The notes below the pieces were generated by a model. That model saw nothing but the letters and a program-made list of their open reading frames with translations. It was not told the origin of the DNA and did no database searches. Of a DNA stretch of 64,000 nt, positions 1 to 12,300 are shown one piece after another; position 1 is the stretch's first letter, and the number at the start of each line of letters is the position of its first letter. Source of the stretch: Thunnus maccoyii (Eukaryota > Chordata > Actinopteri > Scombriformes > Scombridae); assembly GCF_910596095.1 (NCBI RefSeq), contig NC_056542.1:27410957-27474956 (forward strand), read 5' to 3'. A program made the position numbers and the translations under genes.

Positions 1-834
1 TTTATATATCTACTACAATTTTATTTGGTTGTTTGAAAAAAGAAGCGACTAGAAATACATTTTCACACACAAATCCAACTAGAAAGTGTAATAAAAGAGT
101 AAGCTTGAATAGTGACATACTTGTCAAAAATTGATGATTACATCACAATATGTGCAGAGAAGAACAAGCAAGACAAAGTGTTCCCTGTCAGTTTTCAGGT
201 ACACATGCTGTATTTAAATAACAGACTATCTTAGCAGTCTGCCCTTTGTTCAAGGGAAGAATGAGACTTCAGGGACACCAGAGATAGATTTTCAAGCCAG
301 TAAAGTCAGTGTTTAAATACAGTTTACTGAAATATTCTATCAACAAAAAGAGGGAATGACACATACTAGGGCTGAACGATTTTGAAACAATATCTAATTG
401 CGATTATTTTGACTTTCTATTGCAATTACGATATGATTTGTGATATTAGAGGGAATGATCATTTTTACATCACTATTCTCATTTTCATTGAAAAACATAT
501 TAAATTGATTTTGGTGTGAATTTTGCAGGGATCTGCACCAAACAAAGATGTTTTCTTAAGTCTGTAGAATATGATGTGTAAGCCAGGACATCTCTGCAGC
601 ACCACAATATTTAATTTAAAATGGTATTTTGACACACACTTCTCCTTTAACAAATATTGCGCCTCCTGTGATTTGAAAATTGTAGTAGGTCATGTTGCGA
701 TTTTGATAAAATCTTAATTAATTGTTCAGTCCTAGCACATATTAATGCAGAGTTAAAGAGGGCCGTGTCTGTTGATTTGTTTCTAAATGTTACTGGATTA
801 GTCTAACATCAACATCATTTTCCTCATTTTGCAG
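1..834 (+). other. dop1a intron (partial), containing a hAT-like MITE
   Basis: I see no exon before 835. The segment is AT-rich intron, and 367-734 is a terminal-inverted-repeat element described in its own entry. Confidence 0.6.
367..734. mobile_element. hAT-like non-autonomous element (MITE) with TIRs and target duplication
   Basis: The left end is TAGGGCTGAACGATT (367-381). The right end (720-734), reverse complemented, is TAGGACTGAACAATT, so the 15-base terminal inverted repeats differ at two bases. The flanking octamers acacatac (359-366) and gcacatat (735-742) match at six of eight positions, as expected of an aged 8-bp hAT target duplication. The internal sequence is AT-rich with no transposase. 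Confidence 0.72.
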
Positions 835-896
835 TTGGAGAGCCATTATTGACCACTTGATGACTCATGACAAGACCACATTCAGAGACCTCATGA
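835..896 (+). CDS. dop1a: dop1a exon A (first visible coding exon)
   Basis: The acceptor is ttttgcag and the donor is ATGA|gtaagt. It enters with one base completing a codon and leaves with one base. It reads [20 protein letters not shown]. Confidence 0.85.
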
Positions 897-3230
897 GTAA
901 GTTTTAGATTTCTTCTGTGGAGTTAAACATATAAATAATTATAGTTATTACCACTGTGTGCAATTTTAGACCATTTACCAGATCATTTTTTAATAACTTA
1001 CATTTACAGGAGACTGAGTGTTTTGCCCTTTTTATGGCAGAATTAAACCTGCATCCTGTAAAGTGTCTTGATCAAAACAAACATTAACGTTTCCACCTCA
1101 CTTAAGTCTGTTGCCCACTCAGCTTCATAAATATAGCATTGTCACATAGTTACAGCTTATCAAAAGGTGAAAGACTGTGGCATGTAGAGTAATAATGACC
1201 CTGTGTGTTTCCCCCTGCAGCCCGGGTGGCTGTCGCTCAGAGCAGCTCTCTGAGTCTGTTCACCAATAGAGACGCTGAGCTGGAGCAGAGGGCCATGTTG
1301 CTCAAACGCCTGGCCTTCACCATCTATAGCAGTGAAGTGGACCAATACCAGAAATACCTGCCAGACATACAAGGTAAACACTACACACGTACACATCTAA
1401 CATAATGTTATGCAGATGTAAATCCTGGATTTGAGAAATCATTACTCATAACAAACAGCATAAAATTAAGCCTAATGGGTGTTAACAGAGTTGATGCACA
1501 CTCTGTTCAGTCATTGTCTCCAATAGGGCAACAACTGATTGTGTTAATTATCTTTAACCTTTATTACACATTTGCACTAACAAATCACAAATGGTCTATT
1601 GTAACCTGCATGTTTTACCGCGTTCACAGAGCAGATATTTTAACTGTGTGTCTGTGTGTTCAGAGCGTCTGGTGGAGAGCCTGCGTCTGCCTCAGGTACC
1701 CATCCTTCATGCTCAAGTGTTCCTGTTCTTCAGAGTGCTGCTGCTGCGTATGTCACCTCAACACCTCACCTCACTGTGGCCCACCATGATCACTGAACTG
1801 GTGAGCACTGGATGCAGTGTAGACTGTAGTGTCTTTCTTTCACTGTACTGTCCTGTGTTTTTTCTCAAACTCAAACTCAAAATCTCAAACTCATTCAAAA
1901 ACACTCATTCATACATGCTACATCTCTTCCCCTGCAGGTTCAGGTGTTTCTACTGATGGAGCAGGAGCTAACAGCAGATGAGGACATATCAAGGTACATT
2001 ATCTGTTGATACTGCAAACTTCCCTGCAGCAGCGAAAGAACGTCAAATACGCCGTCTTGCTATGTTCCTTTAATGACTTACCCTCTCTGCCCATCTCTAG
2101 GACATCAGGGCCATCTGTTGCCGGGTTGGAGACCACCTATTCCGGAGGGAACGGCTTCTCAACCTCCTACAACAGCCAGCGCTGGCTCAACCTCTATTTG
2201 TCTGCCTGCAAGCTCCTGGACCTGGCCCTGGCCCTGCCTCCAGAGAGCCTGCCTCAGTTCCAGATGTCAGTAGTAAAAACAAGCCTGGGTCTCATAATCA
2301 GCTTTGCATGGGATTAGGTTGTGTGAAGAGACAAAAATATCTTGACTTGGTAACGGACATGCAGTAATTGATTAAAAGTGGAAACCCTGCATGTGTGTCC
2401 ATAACTATTTGGAAGGGGCAAACACAGCAGGGATCTTTTGTAACAATTTTAAATGGAAGAATTTAATTTGTTTATTTACAATGTATGAATAGACATTAGA
2501 ATAAGGTATTTTGAAAGCACTTGTTCAATGCTTTGGTGACTTGTTAAACAGAACAAAATTGTCTATTTCTGAGTGTGTCCTGCTTCATTACAGGTATCGC
2601 TGGGCCTTCATCCCAGAGGCTTCAGACGATTCAGGATTGGAAGTGAGACGTCAGGGGACTCATCAGAGAGAGTTTAAACCCTACGTGGTTCGACTGGCCA
2701 AGCTGCTGAGGAAACGAGCCAAGGTATCTCATCTTTCCTCTGTCTGCACAAGGTTATTAAATGATCGAGACAAATGACTGCCTCTTACAAAGAGTATGTT
2801 CAGGGAAACACTTACTAAAGGGCAGTCCTGCTCTTTTCATTCATGCTCCAGTTTTCCCCACCTGCACCATAGCATATGAATGTTTCACCTTTAATTTGTT
2901 ATCCATTTCCTCCACCCACAGAAAAATCCAGAGGAGGACTGCTCCACCCGAACCCTCTCATGGGAGCCAGGTCACCTGATGTTGACCCTCTATGTGATCC
3001 GCAGCATGGAGCAGCTGTTACCCTTCTTCAACCTGCTCAGCCAGGTGTTCAACAGCAAGGCCAGCAGCCGCTCCGGTCCCGCCTACACACACAACCCTGC
3101 AGACGCATCCTTCCCCGGTCACAAAGAGGGCCACAAGCTGGAGAGCCAGAAAGTGTTTTGGAGTCGAGCTCGACAGAACATCGAGGAGATGGTGGAAAAA
3201 GACTTTCTAGAGGGCCTTATCAAGACGTGA
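835..3230 (+). CDS. dop1a: dop1a (protein dopey-1 homolog), C-terminal part, last 7 coding exons
   Basis: This is the 3' end of a DOP1/dopey family gene. Exons read 835-896, 1221-1373, 1664-1800, 1938-1993, 2101-2265, 2594-2723 and 2922-3230; all junctions are GT-AG and the phases agree, giving about 337 C-terminal residues ending in EGLIKT and a TGA. Recognisable stretches are LESLRLPQ-like helices after 1664, [36 protein letters not shown] and [20 protein letters not shown], the leucine-rich helical C-terminus of the family. Vertebrate DOP1A is about 2,400-2,500 residues, so most of the gene lies upstream of the window. Known of the family: DOP1 proteins work with MON2 at the late Golgi and endosome and can link organelles to kinesin-1. 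DOP1A is preferred over DOP1B because snap91 and prss35 lie next door. Nothing looks broken. Confidence 0.88.
1221..1373 (+). CDS. dop1a: dop1a exon B
   Basis: The acceptor is cccctgcag and the donor is CAAG|gtaaac. It enters completing codon ACC and leaves with one base. It contains [19 protein letters not shown] and ends in KYLPDIQ. Confidence 0.87.
1664..1800 (+). CDS. dop1a: dop1a exon C
   Basis: The acceptor is gtgttcag and the donor is GAACTG|gtgagc, ending in phase 0. It encodes a leucine-rich helix including [20 protein letters not shown]. Confidence 0.87.
1938..1993 (+). CDS. dop1a: dop1a exon D
   Basis: The acceptor is cccctgcag and the donor is CAAG|gtacat. It reads [18 protein letters not shown] and leaves with two bases of an Arg codon. 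Confidence 0.84.
2101..2265 (+). CDS. dop1a: dop1a exon E
   Basis: The acceptor is catctctag and the donor is CAGAT|gtcagt. It contains [20 protein letters not shown] and leaves with two bases (AT), which the next exon completes to ATG. Confidence 0.85.
2594..2723 (+). CDS. dop1a: dop1a exon F
   Basis: The acceptor is cattacag and the donor is CCAAG|gtatct. It reads [20 protein letters not shown] and continues to a basic KLLRKRAK end in phase 0. Confidence 0.86.
2922..3230 (+). CDS. dop1a: dop1a last coding exon with stop
   Basis: The acceptor is ccacccacag. The 309 bases start [20 protein letters not shown], contain the helix [20 protein letters not shown] and end LEGLIKT with TGA at 3228-3230. 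Confidence 0.88.
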   Translation, partial: KNPEEDCSTRTLSWEPGHLMLTLYVIRSMEQLLPFFNLLSQVFNSKASSRSGPAYTHNPADASFPGHKEGHKLESQKVFWSRARQNIEEMVEKDFLEGLIKT

Positions 3231-3535
3231 GAACACAACACTGGATTAACAGATAACTGATCAACACTAGTGAAAAACCTCAACTTGTATATGAAAAAAA
3301 CAAGGGAATACAAATGGGGGAAAATAGTTTGTACATTTTTTGTATTTATAATTATTATTTTACTTTTCAAAAGCTATTGTATTTAATTTTAATTATTTGT
3401 ATATATGGAGCAGCTTTGATGACTGACTTTTAACATTTCATGTGAGTCCTGTTGGACAAAGTGAAGATGCTGTGCCATTCCATATCGATGTGACTTAATA
3501 AAGATTTCTAATGGGAGGGTTACACAGGCTATGTC
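3231..3535 (+). promoter_or_regulatory. dop1a: dop1a 3'UTR with poly(A) signal
   Basis: AT-rich sequence follows the stop codon. A canonical AATAAA lies at 3497-3502 (in acttaataaagat), followed by a T/G-rich stretch around 3535 that fits a downstream element. The cleavage point is inferred. Confidence 0.6.
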
Positions 3536-3687
3536 GCTTTCTTTGTGGCCTTCAAATTGGGTTTACAATAAGTCACTGGTGCAGTGTATCCTGAGCTTAG
3601 CCAAAGTCCAGACCTCTAATTTGCCATGTACATCCCTGATTTATACTGCCATTTAAATAGAACTGTGCTTAAGTGCAATTTAGAGGA

Positions 3688-4385
3688 ACTTGTACTTTAC
3701 TTGAGTTTATCCATTTCTACTCCCCCACCTTTCAGAGGAAAATATTGTACTTTTAGCTCTGCTACTGACCTCTGGCTACTACTTACAGTACTTTTCGGAA
3801 CAATTATTTAACATAATACATAATATGAAGAGCTTATAAAATATAATGCATTGTAAAAGATGAAACTAGTGGTTCCCATCCTTTTTAACTCGTGACCCCT
3901 TACAAAAATCAGTGTATATTTGGGGCCTCTTAACATGTTTCCAATGTTAGCAGTTCAACCAACGATGTTCCTCCTAGACTTCTCAGATGGTTTCATTTAA
4001 ATAACTGTTTCAGGTTAAAGATGTAAAATTATTTTCTATATCCCAAAAAGAAGGATTAAAGAAAGGATTAATATAAATTTGTGGAGCAGAATTTTGTTTT
4101 ATCTTCTTTAATAGCCCATTAATCATCTCACGACCTCTCAGATTTTATCTTGTGACTCTTTGGAGGGGGCCAGAGCCCTAGTTTGAGAACTACTGGACTA
4201 TTGAACTGTATATAAAGTATATAACATTAGCTCCACCTCAACCAGCGTCAACCTGGTACTTACAAATGTTGCATCAGTAGATATATTAACAATTTCATAA
4301 TGTAATATAGAGACATAATGCAACTCACAGGGGGAATTTTTATGTAGGTCAAGCACTTCTACTTTTAACAACAATGGATCCAATG
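3688..4385. repeat. old interspersed repeat, split by a younger insertion
   Basis: The left part (3688-3866) begins tgtactttacttgag and contains aatatgaagagcttataaa. The right part (about 4197-4385) contains gctccacctcaaccag and ends cacttctactttta. As I recall, these segments are adjacent in one common percomorph repeat, so the copy appears interrupted by the element at 3867-4195. Confidence 0.55.
3867..4195. mobile_element. hAT-like MITE inserted in an older repeat
   Basis: The left end reads tagtggttcccatcc and the right end, reverse complemented, reads cagtagttctcaaac, an imperfect terminal inverted repeat. The inner parts match the common (a)ctcgtgacccc and ggagggggccagagcc ends of this MITE type. 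No transposase is encoded. Confidence 0.6.
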
Positions 4386-4489
4386 ACTATGTGCAAGTGA
4401 AGAACATCACACTTAGTGATAAACTAACATTATCACAGGACTCTGCAGTTCCCGTCAGCTCTACAGAGAGGTTTAGCTTCTTTCAGTTC

Positions 4490-4830
4490 ATTGTTTTGGT
4501 ATTCAGGCCGCAACTTTACTGTTTTGGTTCAGTCTCACTCTCATAGCTCTCATTATTGTTTTTGGTCGCAGCATGCAGCTGTTTCAAAGCCCTGATAAAT
4601 CCTCTCCAGCTACCTGTCGAGATAGCCAGTTAAGGACTGGCTAAACCCTTTATTGTGACAAGATGCTCAGAAGATTTAACAACTATAGAGCCAGTTATCT
4701 CTCTCAGGAGTGGAGAGAGGTGGAGACCAAAACGTGAGATAAAAGAAGAGCAAGTATTGGATTTAAATGGTGGCCAGAAACACAACTCCAAATAAATACT
4801 AATGTTGGACCATGTCTGTCGGATGTGTGT
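4490..4830 (-). repeat. interspersed repeat family B, minus orientation
   Basis: The complement contains tttggagttgtgtttctggc and a nearby ccaatacttgctct block. The same ordered blocks recur on the plus strand near 24690-24850 and 27690-27840. The class is unknown to me. Confidence 0.5.
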
Positions 4831-4863
4831 CGTTCTGTTGCTCCCCATTGGCCAAAGAAATCA

Positions 4864-4864
<1 letters not shown>

Positions 4865-4918
<54 letters not shown>

Positions 4919-4920
4919 TA
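4865..4920. repeat. (TA)n-(CA)n compound microsatellite
   Basis: About 20 TA units are followed by about eight CA units, with no interruption. Confidence 0.95.
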
Positions 4921-5189
4921 CATATACCAATACACACAGTGACTTTAAATTCAAACCACAGTGACGTAAGAGAGCTGCACCAGAGGAAGCACATCAGCAC
5001 CATGGACAGGGACAAAGGCTAACTGGCTCGTGCACATCACATCATGTGTGCAAACATGATCAAAGAAAATAGCGCCAAGTGAAGCTGCACGCTTCATATG
5101 ACCTTCATCGTGTGGCAGCAGCGTGCCTGGTTGTGGAGTAGCTTTATTAACCCTTAATGTCCTCACACATACAAAACCTCCGTGCTAGT

Positions 5190-5727
5190 TCTCGTCTCCT
5201 CCCGGCTCTCGCGATGAAAGAGACAGCGGGGCTGGTACCGAGGGGGGCGGGGCGAGGTGACAAATATAAATGCATAAATAATTAAATATACAAGTGGATG
5301 TAAATCCGCTGAAAACACAGTCATCCAACGACCCGGGTCGAAGCGAGCATCGCCGGGGCTTGCAAGCCGACTGTGGGCCGCAGCAGAGAGGAAGCATCCA
5401 GGGAAGGAGGAGGGAAAAAACCCGCTGTATTGCACTGGATGGTGGGGGATGATGTTCCCCTGCACGCCCCGCTGAAAACACAGGGACTGTCGGAGAGGCG
5501 GTGAGGATTATCCAGGAGGCTGGAGGAAGGAAGACAGGGAGGCATCAACGAGCATCATCCAGAGCGGACCGCCTTATCAGAGAGGCTGACCGACAAATAA
5601 CAGTCAGAAATTGACCTAAAATAAAAGAAAAAGCCGAACGACGTGAAAAAATTAGAAGCTGGAATACGATTTTACAGTGAATTAACCTGCATGGTGTGAT
5701 TATCAGAGGACACTGGCCCTCTTGGAA
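5190..5727 (+). promoter_or_regulatory. snap91: snap91 CpG-rich promoter / 5'UTR exon
   Basis: GC content and CpG density rise sharply against the AT-rich surroundings, most clearly between 5200 and 5580 (for example gacccgggtcgaagcgagc). The segment ends at a good splice donor, TTGGAA|gtaagt (5728), that pairs with the acceptor at 5885, so its 3' part is probably the first, non-coding snap91 exon. The start site cannot be fixed from sequence. A minimal upstream reading frame, ATG-GTG-TGA, lies at 5691-5699. Confidence 0.5.
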
Positions 5728-5885
5728 GTAAGTCAGTTCATGATTGTTACAGAAACGCATGCAGATCCAGTACAACTGAATGGGAATCTGTCACTTCAAA
5801 TATTGTTATGCAACTCTAATCAATTACAATTCTGCAGAGAGTGGGCCACACCACATTAAAAACAGGCTGAGTTTTTCTTTTCCAG
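5728..5885 (+). other. snap91: snap91 5'UTR intron
   Basis: A 158-base GT-AG intron is predicted: donor gtaagtcag at 5728, acceptor ttttcttttccag ending at 5885. The next exon runs 5886-6145 and has no ATG before the chosen start. Confidence 0.55.
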
Positions 5886-6015
5886 CTCCATCTCTATAGT
5901 GGTGTCGAGGGCAGCGGCAGGGATTACTGAGGCTGGTCGTTCATTTTGGTGTGGGGAGGGGGGGTAGGACCATATTGGACGCTTGATTGTCGAGGTTGGA
6001 CTCCACTGAGAGAAG

Positions 6016-6145
6016 ATGTCGGGTCAGACGCTGACAGACCGCATCGCCGCGGCGCAATACACCCTGACGGGATCCGATGTGTCCCGAGCTGTGTGTAAAT
6101 CTACCACACATGAACAGACGGCCCCAAAGAAAAAACACCTGGAAT
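6016..6145 (+). CDS. snap91: snap91 exon 1 (residues 1-43)
   Basis: It starts [19 protein letters not shown] and ends in the PI(4,5)P2-binding run PKKKHLE. The donor is GGAAT|gtgagt, leaving one base. A (TATC)n tract starts only ten bases into the intron. Confidence 0.93.
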
Positions 6146-6155
6146 GTGAGTATAG

Positions 6156-6208
<53 letters not shown>

Positions 6209-6326
6209 CATCTATATCATCTATATCATCTATTCACTGTGTCCTTTTGACCCTCTATCCATCCTCCTCATGTACAACTAGGCCATGCACCAAAGCCATG
6301 ATGGTTGCCTCCCCCATCCATTCCTC

Positions 6327-6367
<41 letters not shown>

Positions 6368-9300
6368 GAGGGGTTCATTCAGTTACAGGATGTACTCACA
6401 TGTACAGTATTTGCACACACTCACACATAATGCTCAAGGCATCCTCTGCTTCAATTTAGACCTTAATTGAACAAACCAAAACCTATTACCGAATTACAGC
6501 AGGGCACCTTCCCCTGTTGTGCCGGGCAGATGAGTATCAGTGTAGAACCAGAGGGAAGCCACGGAGTCTAAAAACCAGATTCTGGAGGTAGTCTCCCCCA
6601 TGCTGCTCCAGTGCAGGTGGATGCATGATTGAAAAGGTTAAAAGTAGTGTTGTTACTACTAAACACACAGGCCTTTTCCTGGGATCTTGTCCCCTACATG
6701 TATGGCACTGCCAGGCTATATCACTGGTTTATTTTCTTTGCACAGTTTGTTGATTTGTTGGCTCACTGCTTTGTGCAAACAAATGAGTGAAAAGATGGAG
6801 GTGGGGTACCAAATCAGATTCAAATGTTGATAAGGACTATAAATTATTTGGACGGTAAATGTGTAGCACACTGCAGAGACTGATTTATAAAAGACAGCAG
6901 ACATAAGGACAGAGATAGTTTGGAGGGAGAACAGCATGTCCGGATGCTGCAGTTGAAGGGTTTCTTCTACATGCACATGTGAATGCAGTATTTAATGAAA
7001 TGCTATCTGGGGTCTAGAATTTCTAATAGCTCTCTTGTCTATGCTTACATGTCCTTGTGTATGTTAGTCATGTTCCAGGCTTTTCATAGACCCCTACGCT
7101 CAGTAATGCACCACCACCCTAATCACTTAAACCATTTGCCATTGATTTATATCATGAAGTCTTATCCCTCTAAGGACCTTTGGTAATCAATTTGTGAAAA
7201 TCAGTCCACAGGAGGCTGGTAAAAAAAAGCATTTTAAGCCCAGAAGTGAACTGTTTCACCACATAATAAGAACCATCATCATCATATGTTTCTTCAGTAT
7301 GAAATCGGAGGAAAGGCAGCAGGTTCAAGTTGGCAAACTCAAAGCCAGTGGGAGAAATTGATCTGCCGTTCAGTTTGTGTGCAGACTAAACGATAAAACT
7401 GAATGATGAACTCATTAAATCATTCATAGCACAGCAAAGTTGGAAGCTCATCCACTGGCCAGAATTTTGTGTCAGCATTTTGTCGTTGTGGGCCAGTGCA
7501 GAGGAGACTCCGCCCTTCTGATTGAACTACCATTTACTGTAATTGTTAATTGTCAGATCCAACATGTGCCGACCTTGTTATGTCCAAATGGTTTGTTGTA
7601 GTTTAAATAGTCTGATCATTTCTTTCATTTATATCTAATCTTCTGTTTGGGCCCTGGGCCCTCTAAATCATCTCAAAAAGCATACATAACAATGTTTTAT
7701 CACTTTGATAGTTCTTGAGTTTGAACTATAGACTGTATAGTTTGAACATATTTCATGTGTGAAAAGTCTGCAACAGAAAATGACGCATCACTTTTAGTTT
7801 ATATCCCAGAACAGACAAGAGCCCAGGGTAGTCAATCCAAAAATTCCTGCACATCTAGGATTCATCTAAATGGAAAATCCTTCAGTTTGAGCAGAGCAGC
7901 ATTTGTTTGCTCACTTACTGAGTAAGTGAAAGGCATGCTGAATTATGTGAGAGGTGAATTAACCTCACATTCGACATAGTGCTGCAGGGAGATTGTCTGA
8001 CATATCTAATTTCATCCACACATGACATTTACCAAATACACAGCTCAGGGCTACTAAAAAATGTGCAGTTTTGCCGCCATTCTTTCTGTTGCCATTTGCA
8101 GAAATATTCATACACACCACCAACGTAACCTGTTGCCATAGAAGATTGTCAGGATCTTCCTCACTGCCATCATTTCACCACAGCTGCACTGTCCTGTTTG
8201 ACATCCGCCATTACCACTGCAACAAAAAACACCCTTACTGCACTTAAGATATTATTCATTATAGCCATCACACAAACTATAAAGGTGGGGTTTTTCAGGG
8301 AATCCAAATGATTCCAGTACAGATACTACCATGGGATAATATGGATATGGTATCCATATAAAATTGCAGTACAAATCCTGATATTCTCCTGAACCAGTTC
8401 ACTGACACAATCACTTATCTTTATAATTAGCCCCCATTCCTCTTCAAAGATCCTCCCATCATGTTAATGTAGTCTCTCACAGACATGGCTAATTACTACT
8501 GTTTGCACAAATATCGACTATCGACCACATAACATCTCCTTGAATTTCTCACTATTACCAAAACATTAAAAAATGTAGATATTTACAGTGTTACAATGAA
8601 GGATATTTTTATTTATTTTGCTGTAGTCCATATTGTAATACTGTCGGGGGGGTTCAGGGTTTCTTGCTGTAATCTGCAGGGTGCAGCTCCTCACAGTCAG
8701 GCTGAAATGTGACCGTCACAGATCAATTAAGACCACAGAGCTAAGATGAGCTCCACCACTCAGTTGAGACGTCCATTAAATAATGTAGTTGGTCGATCTG
8801 AATGACAATGTCAAAGCGATATCATGAATAAAACATGCTGTAACTTTTGTTTAGTACTATGTCCACTCATGTCTCAATAGATACTGTAGGTGTCCATGCT
8901 CTAAAAATAATCTCTCATGGATTGTTCCACTGACAGTCAAATTATTGGTCTGTTTCTCAGCTGATCTGGTTCAAGTGACATCCAGAGAGCAGCAGGGCAG
9001 TAAGCTCCTCAAGCTGTGACCCCAAAGCCCCAAACAGAGAGAGAGAGAGAAACTGAGAAAATCAGAGAGCTTTTGGACTACATCAGGTCCTCCATAGCAT
9101 ATTTGAGGATCAAAGGCGTCATTAATAGATAGATAATAGATAATAATAAATGTGGCATGGCTCATTTATCCTTTGCGATTTTGCAGGCAAACACATTATA
9201 CAGATATCTGTGTGGCTGAAGTGTAATTTTATACTTTAAAACTGATCTATATTGTGAAGCAGTTAGGGGCTTATTCAAGATAGTGCACTGTGATCAAAAG

Positions 9301-12300
9301 GTGTGTGTCTATAGTCCACACTCTGCTAAATGGGATAATATAGTAAAGGCTAAAGAAAAAGTAATCCAAGTTATATCACAACAATAGATATGTGTCTCTA
9401 GAGGCTCGGCAAGAATTTGGAGAGACGTTTGCCATTTACTTTAAGAACCTGACAGATGCCTGTGATACCGATCGGAAGTCTTCTAAACTCTCAAAAGATT
9501 AGAGCTCAGCACTAGCACAGATTGCCTGACACCCCACATGGCCTGAGTGTGTCTTACAGAAGGCTCTTGATATCTAAGAGTTGCACTGGCTGCATGTGTT
9601 TGTGTGTGTATGCATGCACGACTTGACATACACACAAAGGTTTATGTATGCCACATGCCTTTGGCAACGTCCCGGTAAAAAGGACTTGAGTGATGATCCG
9701 ATTGAGTGTCTTTTTGTGAATAGGAGCAGGGTGGGACAGAGAAGGAGGTGCAGCTGTGAGGCAACAGCCTTGCTGCTCAGACATTTTCAAAACATTAGGA
9801 TAATTACTGTGAATGAAGAAGACCATAACGCAAAGAAGATTTTTTTGTCATTGAGATAAAATCTGAAAGATTTATATGCACAGTAACAACATTACTCGCT
9901 TCCTGATTTGTGCCATAAAGCAACAGCCTTTTGTGCTGTAAATCATTTCTGCAAATTATAAGTTCATCAGTCTTCTTAACAGTGGTCTGAAGATATTGCT
10001 TTTTGCCACTGCAGCCTATCTTCAGCTGGTAACAAAGATGTTGGCGACGTTTATGGGCAAACTGGGATTTATGGGAAAATGTATCTCAATGTCAGCAGCG
10101 CTTACACTAACAGTACTTCTAGCGTAACACAGTTGGTCTCAAGCTTTTCTCACACATACGATAATCTTAGTTTTGGAAGTTATGCTATCACGGTTTTAAA
10201 AAACTTACATAGCACCTTTAAAGACACTGTGAAACAGCATTTAGAGCATCTTTAGCTTCTGTAATGTAATATTTTTTTAACACGTCCCCCTATTTAGCAT
10301 TTATAAACACATTAAACATTTAATAAGGAGTTTATAACACATTATAATGCAATTGTAGATATAACATATATAGATATAACATTTATAAGTGATTATTAAT
10401 GCACATTATTTGTCAATCATAACATCTCTTATGAAGACATATTTTATATTACTACAACCGTGTTTGACTATATTGTCATTCATTATCTGTTTGAATGTTC
10501 CCATCTGCTCACCACTAGCTCCATTCAGCTGCTCGAAGCGGAAAAAGTATGCATGGTGTGCATTTGTTATGATTATAATATACAATGTGAAATTTCGGCA
10601 GTGGCATTCATTATTTAGCAGCTGCTAAAGCATATAGGGGAAACACTGGAATCATATATAATTAACACAGGGACACGGGATTGGAACTTGGGCAAAAAAA
10701 AGTATTTTTCTTTGTCTTTAAATTCAGTTATTCCCTTTCATAACTCAAAAGTTAGCCTCTGAATTATCTCAGTGCATCGCCTCGCTGGCATGCACATGAC
10801 TCCGGGGTTCAAATGGAGCGAGGAATGGCAGCCATAATGTTCACTCACACTTAGCCTATTCATCGTATAGTGATGTGTTTTATCACTGAACAAGCCAACA
10901 AAGGTAAATATCAAGTTACCAGAACATATCTTTTTGGTGACAGAGAGTGGATGCTACATTTCTTGTTACCATATTCAGTGCTAGCCCAATTACCTACCAA
11001 GCACTCCATCAGGGCTGTGTTCAGGACACTGCAGTGGTTCTGTCTATCTGGATTGATCGGCCTGGGTGAATTACACAACAACTGGCTAATGCATCAGTTA
11101 AAATAGTCAATTACATGCCTGGTGCACATTTTTTTTCCCCACTTCATTCTGCTGCTGCAAGACAATGTAGCTCTGTGCTGCTTGTTATCTAAACTGAAAC
11201 AGCAGCTGCCAAATGATTACTTTTATCAAAGGGCCCATTTTGTTTTGATTTCCGACCTGGGTGAACGACAAGCACTATTTCTCATTGTGTCCTGACTCAG
11301 AAATGGGAACTTATTCAGAATACTTGAAGGCGGCGTTTTTGCTGGTTTGGTCAGGCACACAGCATGGATCAGAGGACATGCACGTTATCTTTGACCCAAA
11401 GGGAAACGCCTAGAGAGCTATTGTAAGAGGGTCTGACTGTCTGACAAATGAAGATGGCTCTGTTTCCAAAGACAGGCCCCACCACTCCTGCTCTTCCTAA
11501 TAGCCTCCATCTTTATCTGCTACTCATGTTGCCCTAACCTCTTAATCCTCCTGCTGTTAAGAGCACTATGACAGGTCTGTGGCTTTTTTAAAATATATGG
11601 CATACTTTCCCCTCTCTGACTAGGTTTCACATTTAAATCCAGACATTTTTTTAATCAAAATGACCTTGTTTCTGATTAAGCATTATGGCTGAGATTCCGT
11701 CTGTGTTTGCTGCCATACTTATCACCAGCTCTGCTGCCGCTCTAAATCTAGTTACTTCAATTAACAGGTTTTTTTAACACAGAGAGATGCGATTATCTTA
11801 TGCTCTACTCATTGCTAATGCAGGATATAAGACCTGCTGTTCTCTCTCTTTGTGTATGTGTGTGTGTTTGTGTGTGTGTGAGTGAGGGGGGTAGAGGCAG
11901 GAGGGTAATCGGTGAGAAATAAACAGCATGCTGAGTCCCCTTTGGCTGCTATGGTGCTGTTACCACAACTTGAGTCACCATCAGTGTGTTGCCACATTTG
12001 AGAGGCAGCCTGCTTGTTGATGGAAGAGGATGGGGGAGAGGGGTGGGATTCCTTATGGTCTTTAAGTCTCATGTATGTTAGCATACATGGTAAGTGTTTA
12101 AGCTTTGTGCTTCTCATCCAAATCCATTCATATTGACTTATATTGGTGCTACAAAGTCCTTTCTGATATTTTTATTTCTATATTGTAATAGTTCACAGCT
12201 GCACAGTTCAAACTTCCAAATACATTAAAACTAGTAAAGTTAATCCAGTTTAGGCAAGATGTACTTGAGCATTAAATAGCTCTGCATTCACGATATTTGC

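Larger units (their letters stand above)
3536..5180. other. dop1a-snap91 intergenic region
   Basis: About 1.6 kb lies between the dop1a poly(A) signal and the CpG-rich snap91 promoter. It holds an old repeat split by a hAT-like MITE (3688-4385), a second repeat (about 4490-4830) and a TA/CA microsatellite. I see no coding exon. Confidence 0.6.

Noticed and set aside
835..3230. Assignment to dop1b instead of dop1a
   Set aside because: The C-terminus alone does not separate the two for me, but snap91 and prss35 next door fit the DOP1A neighbourhood.
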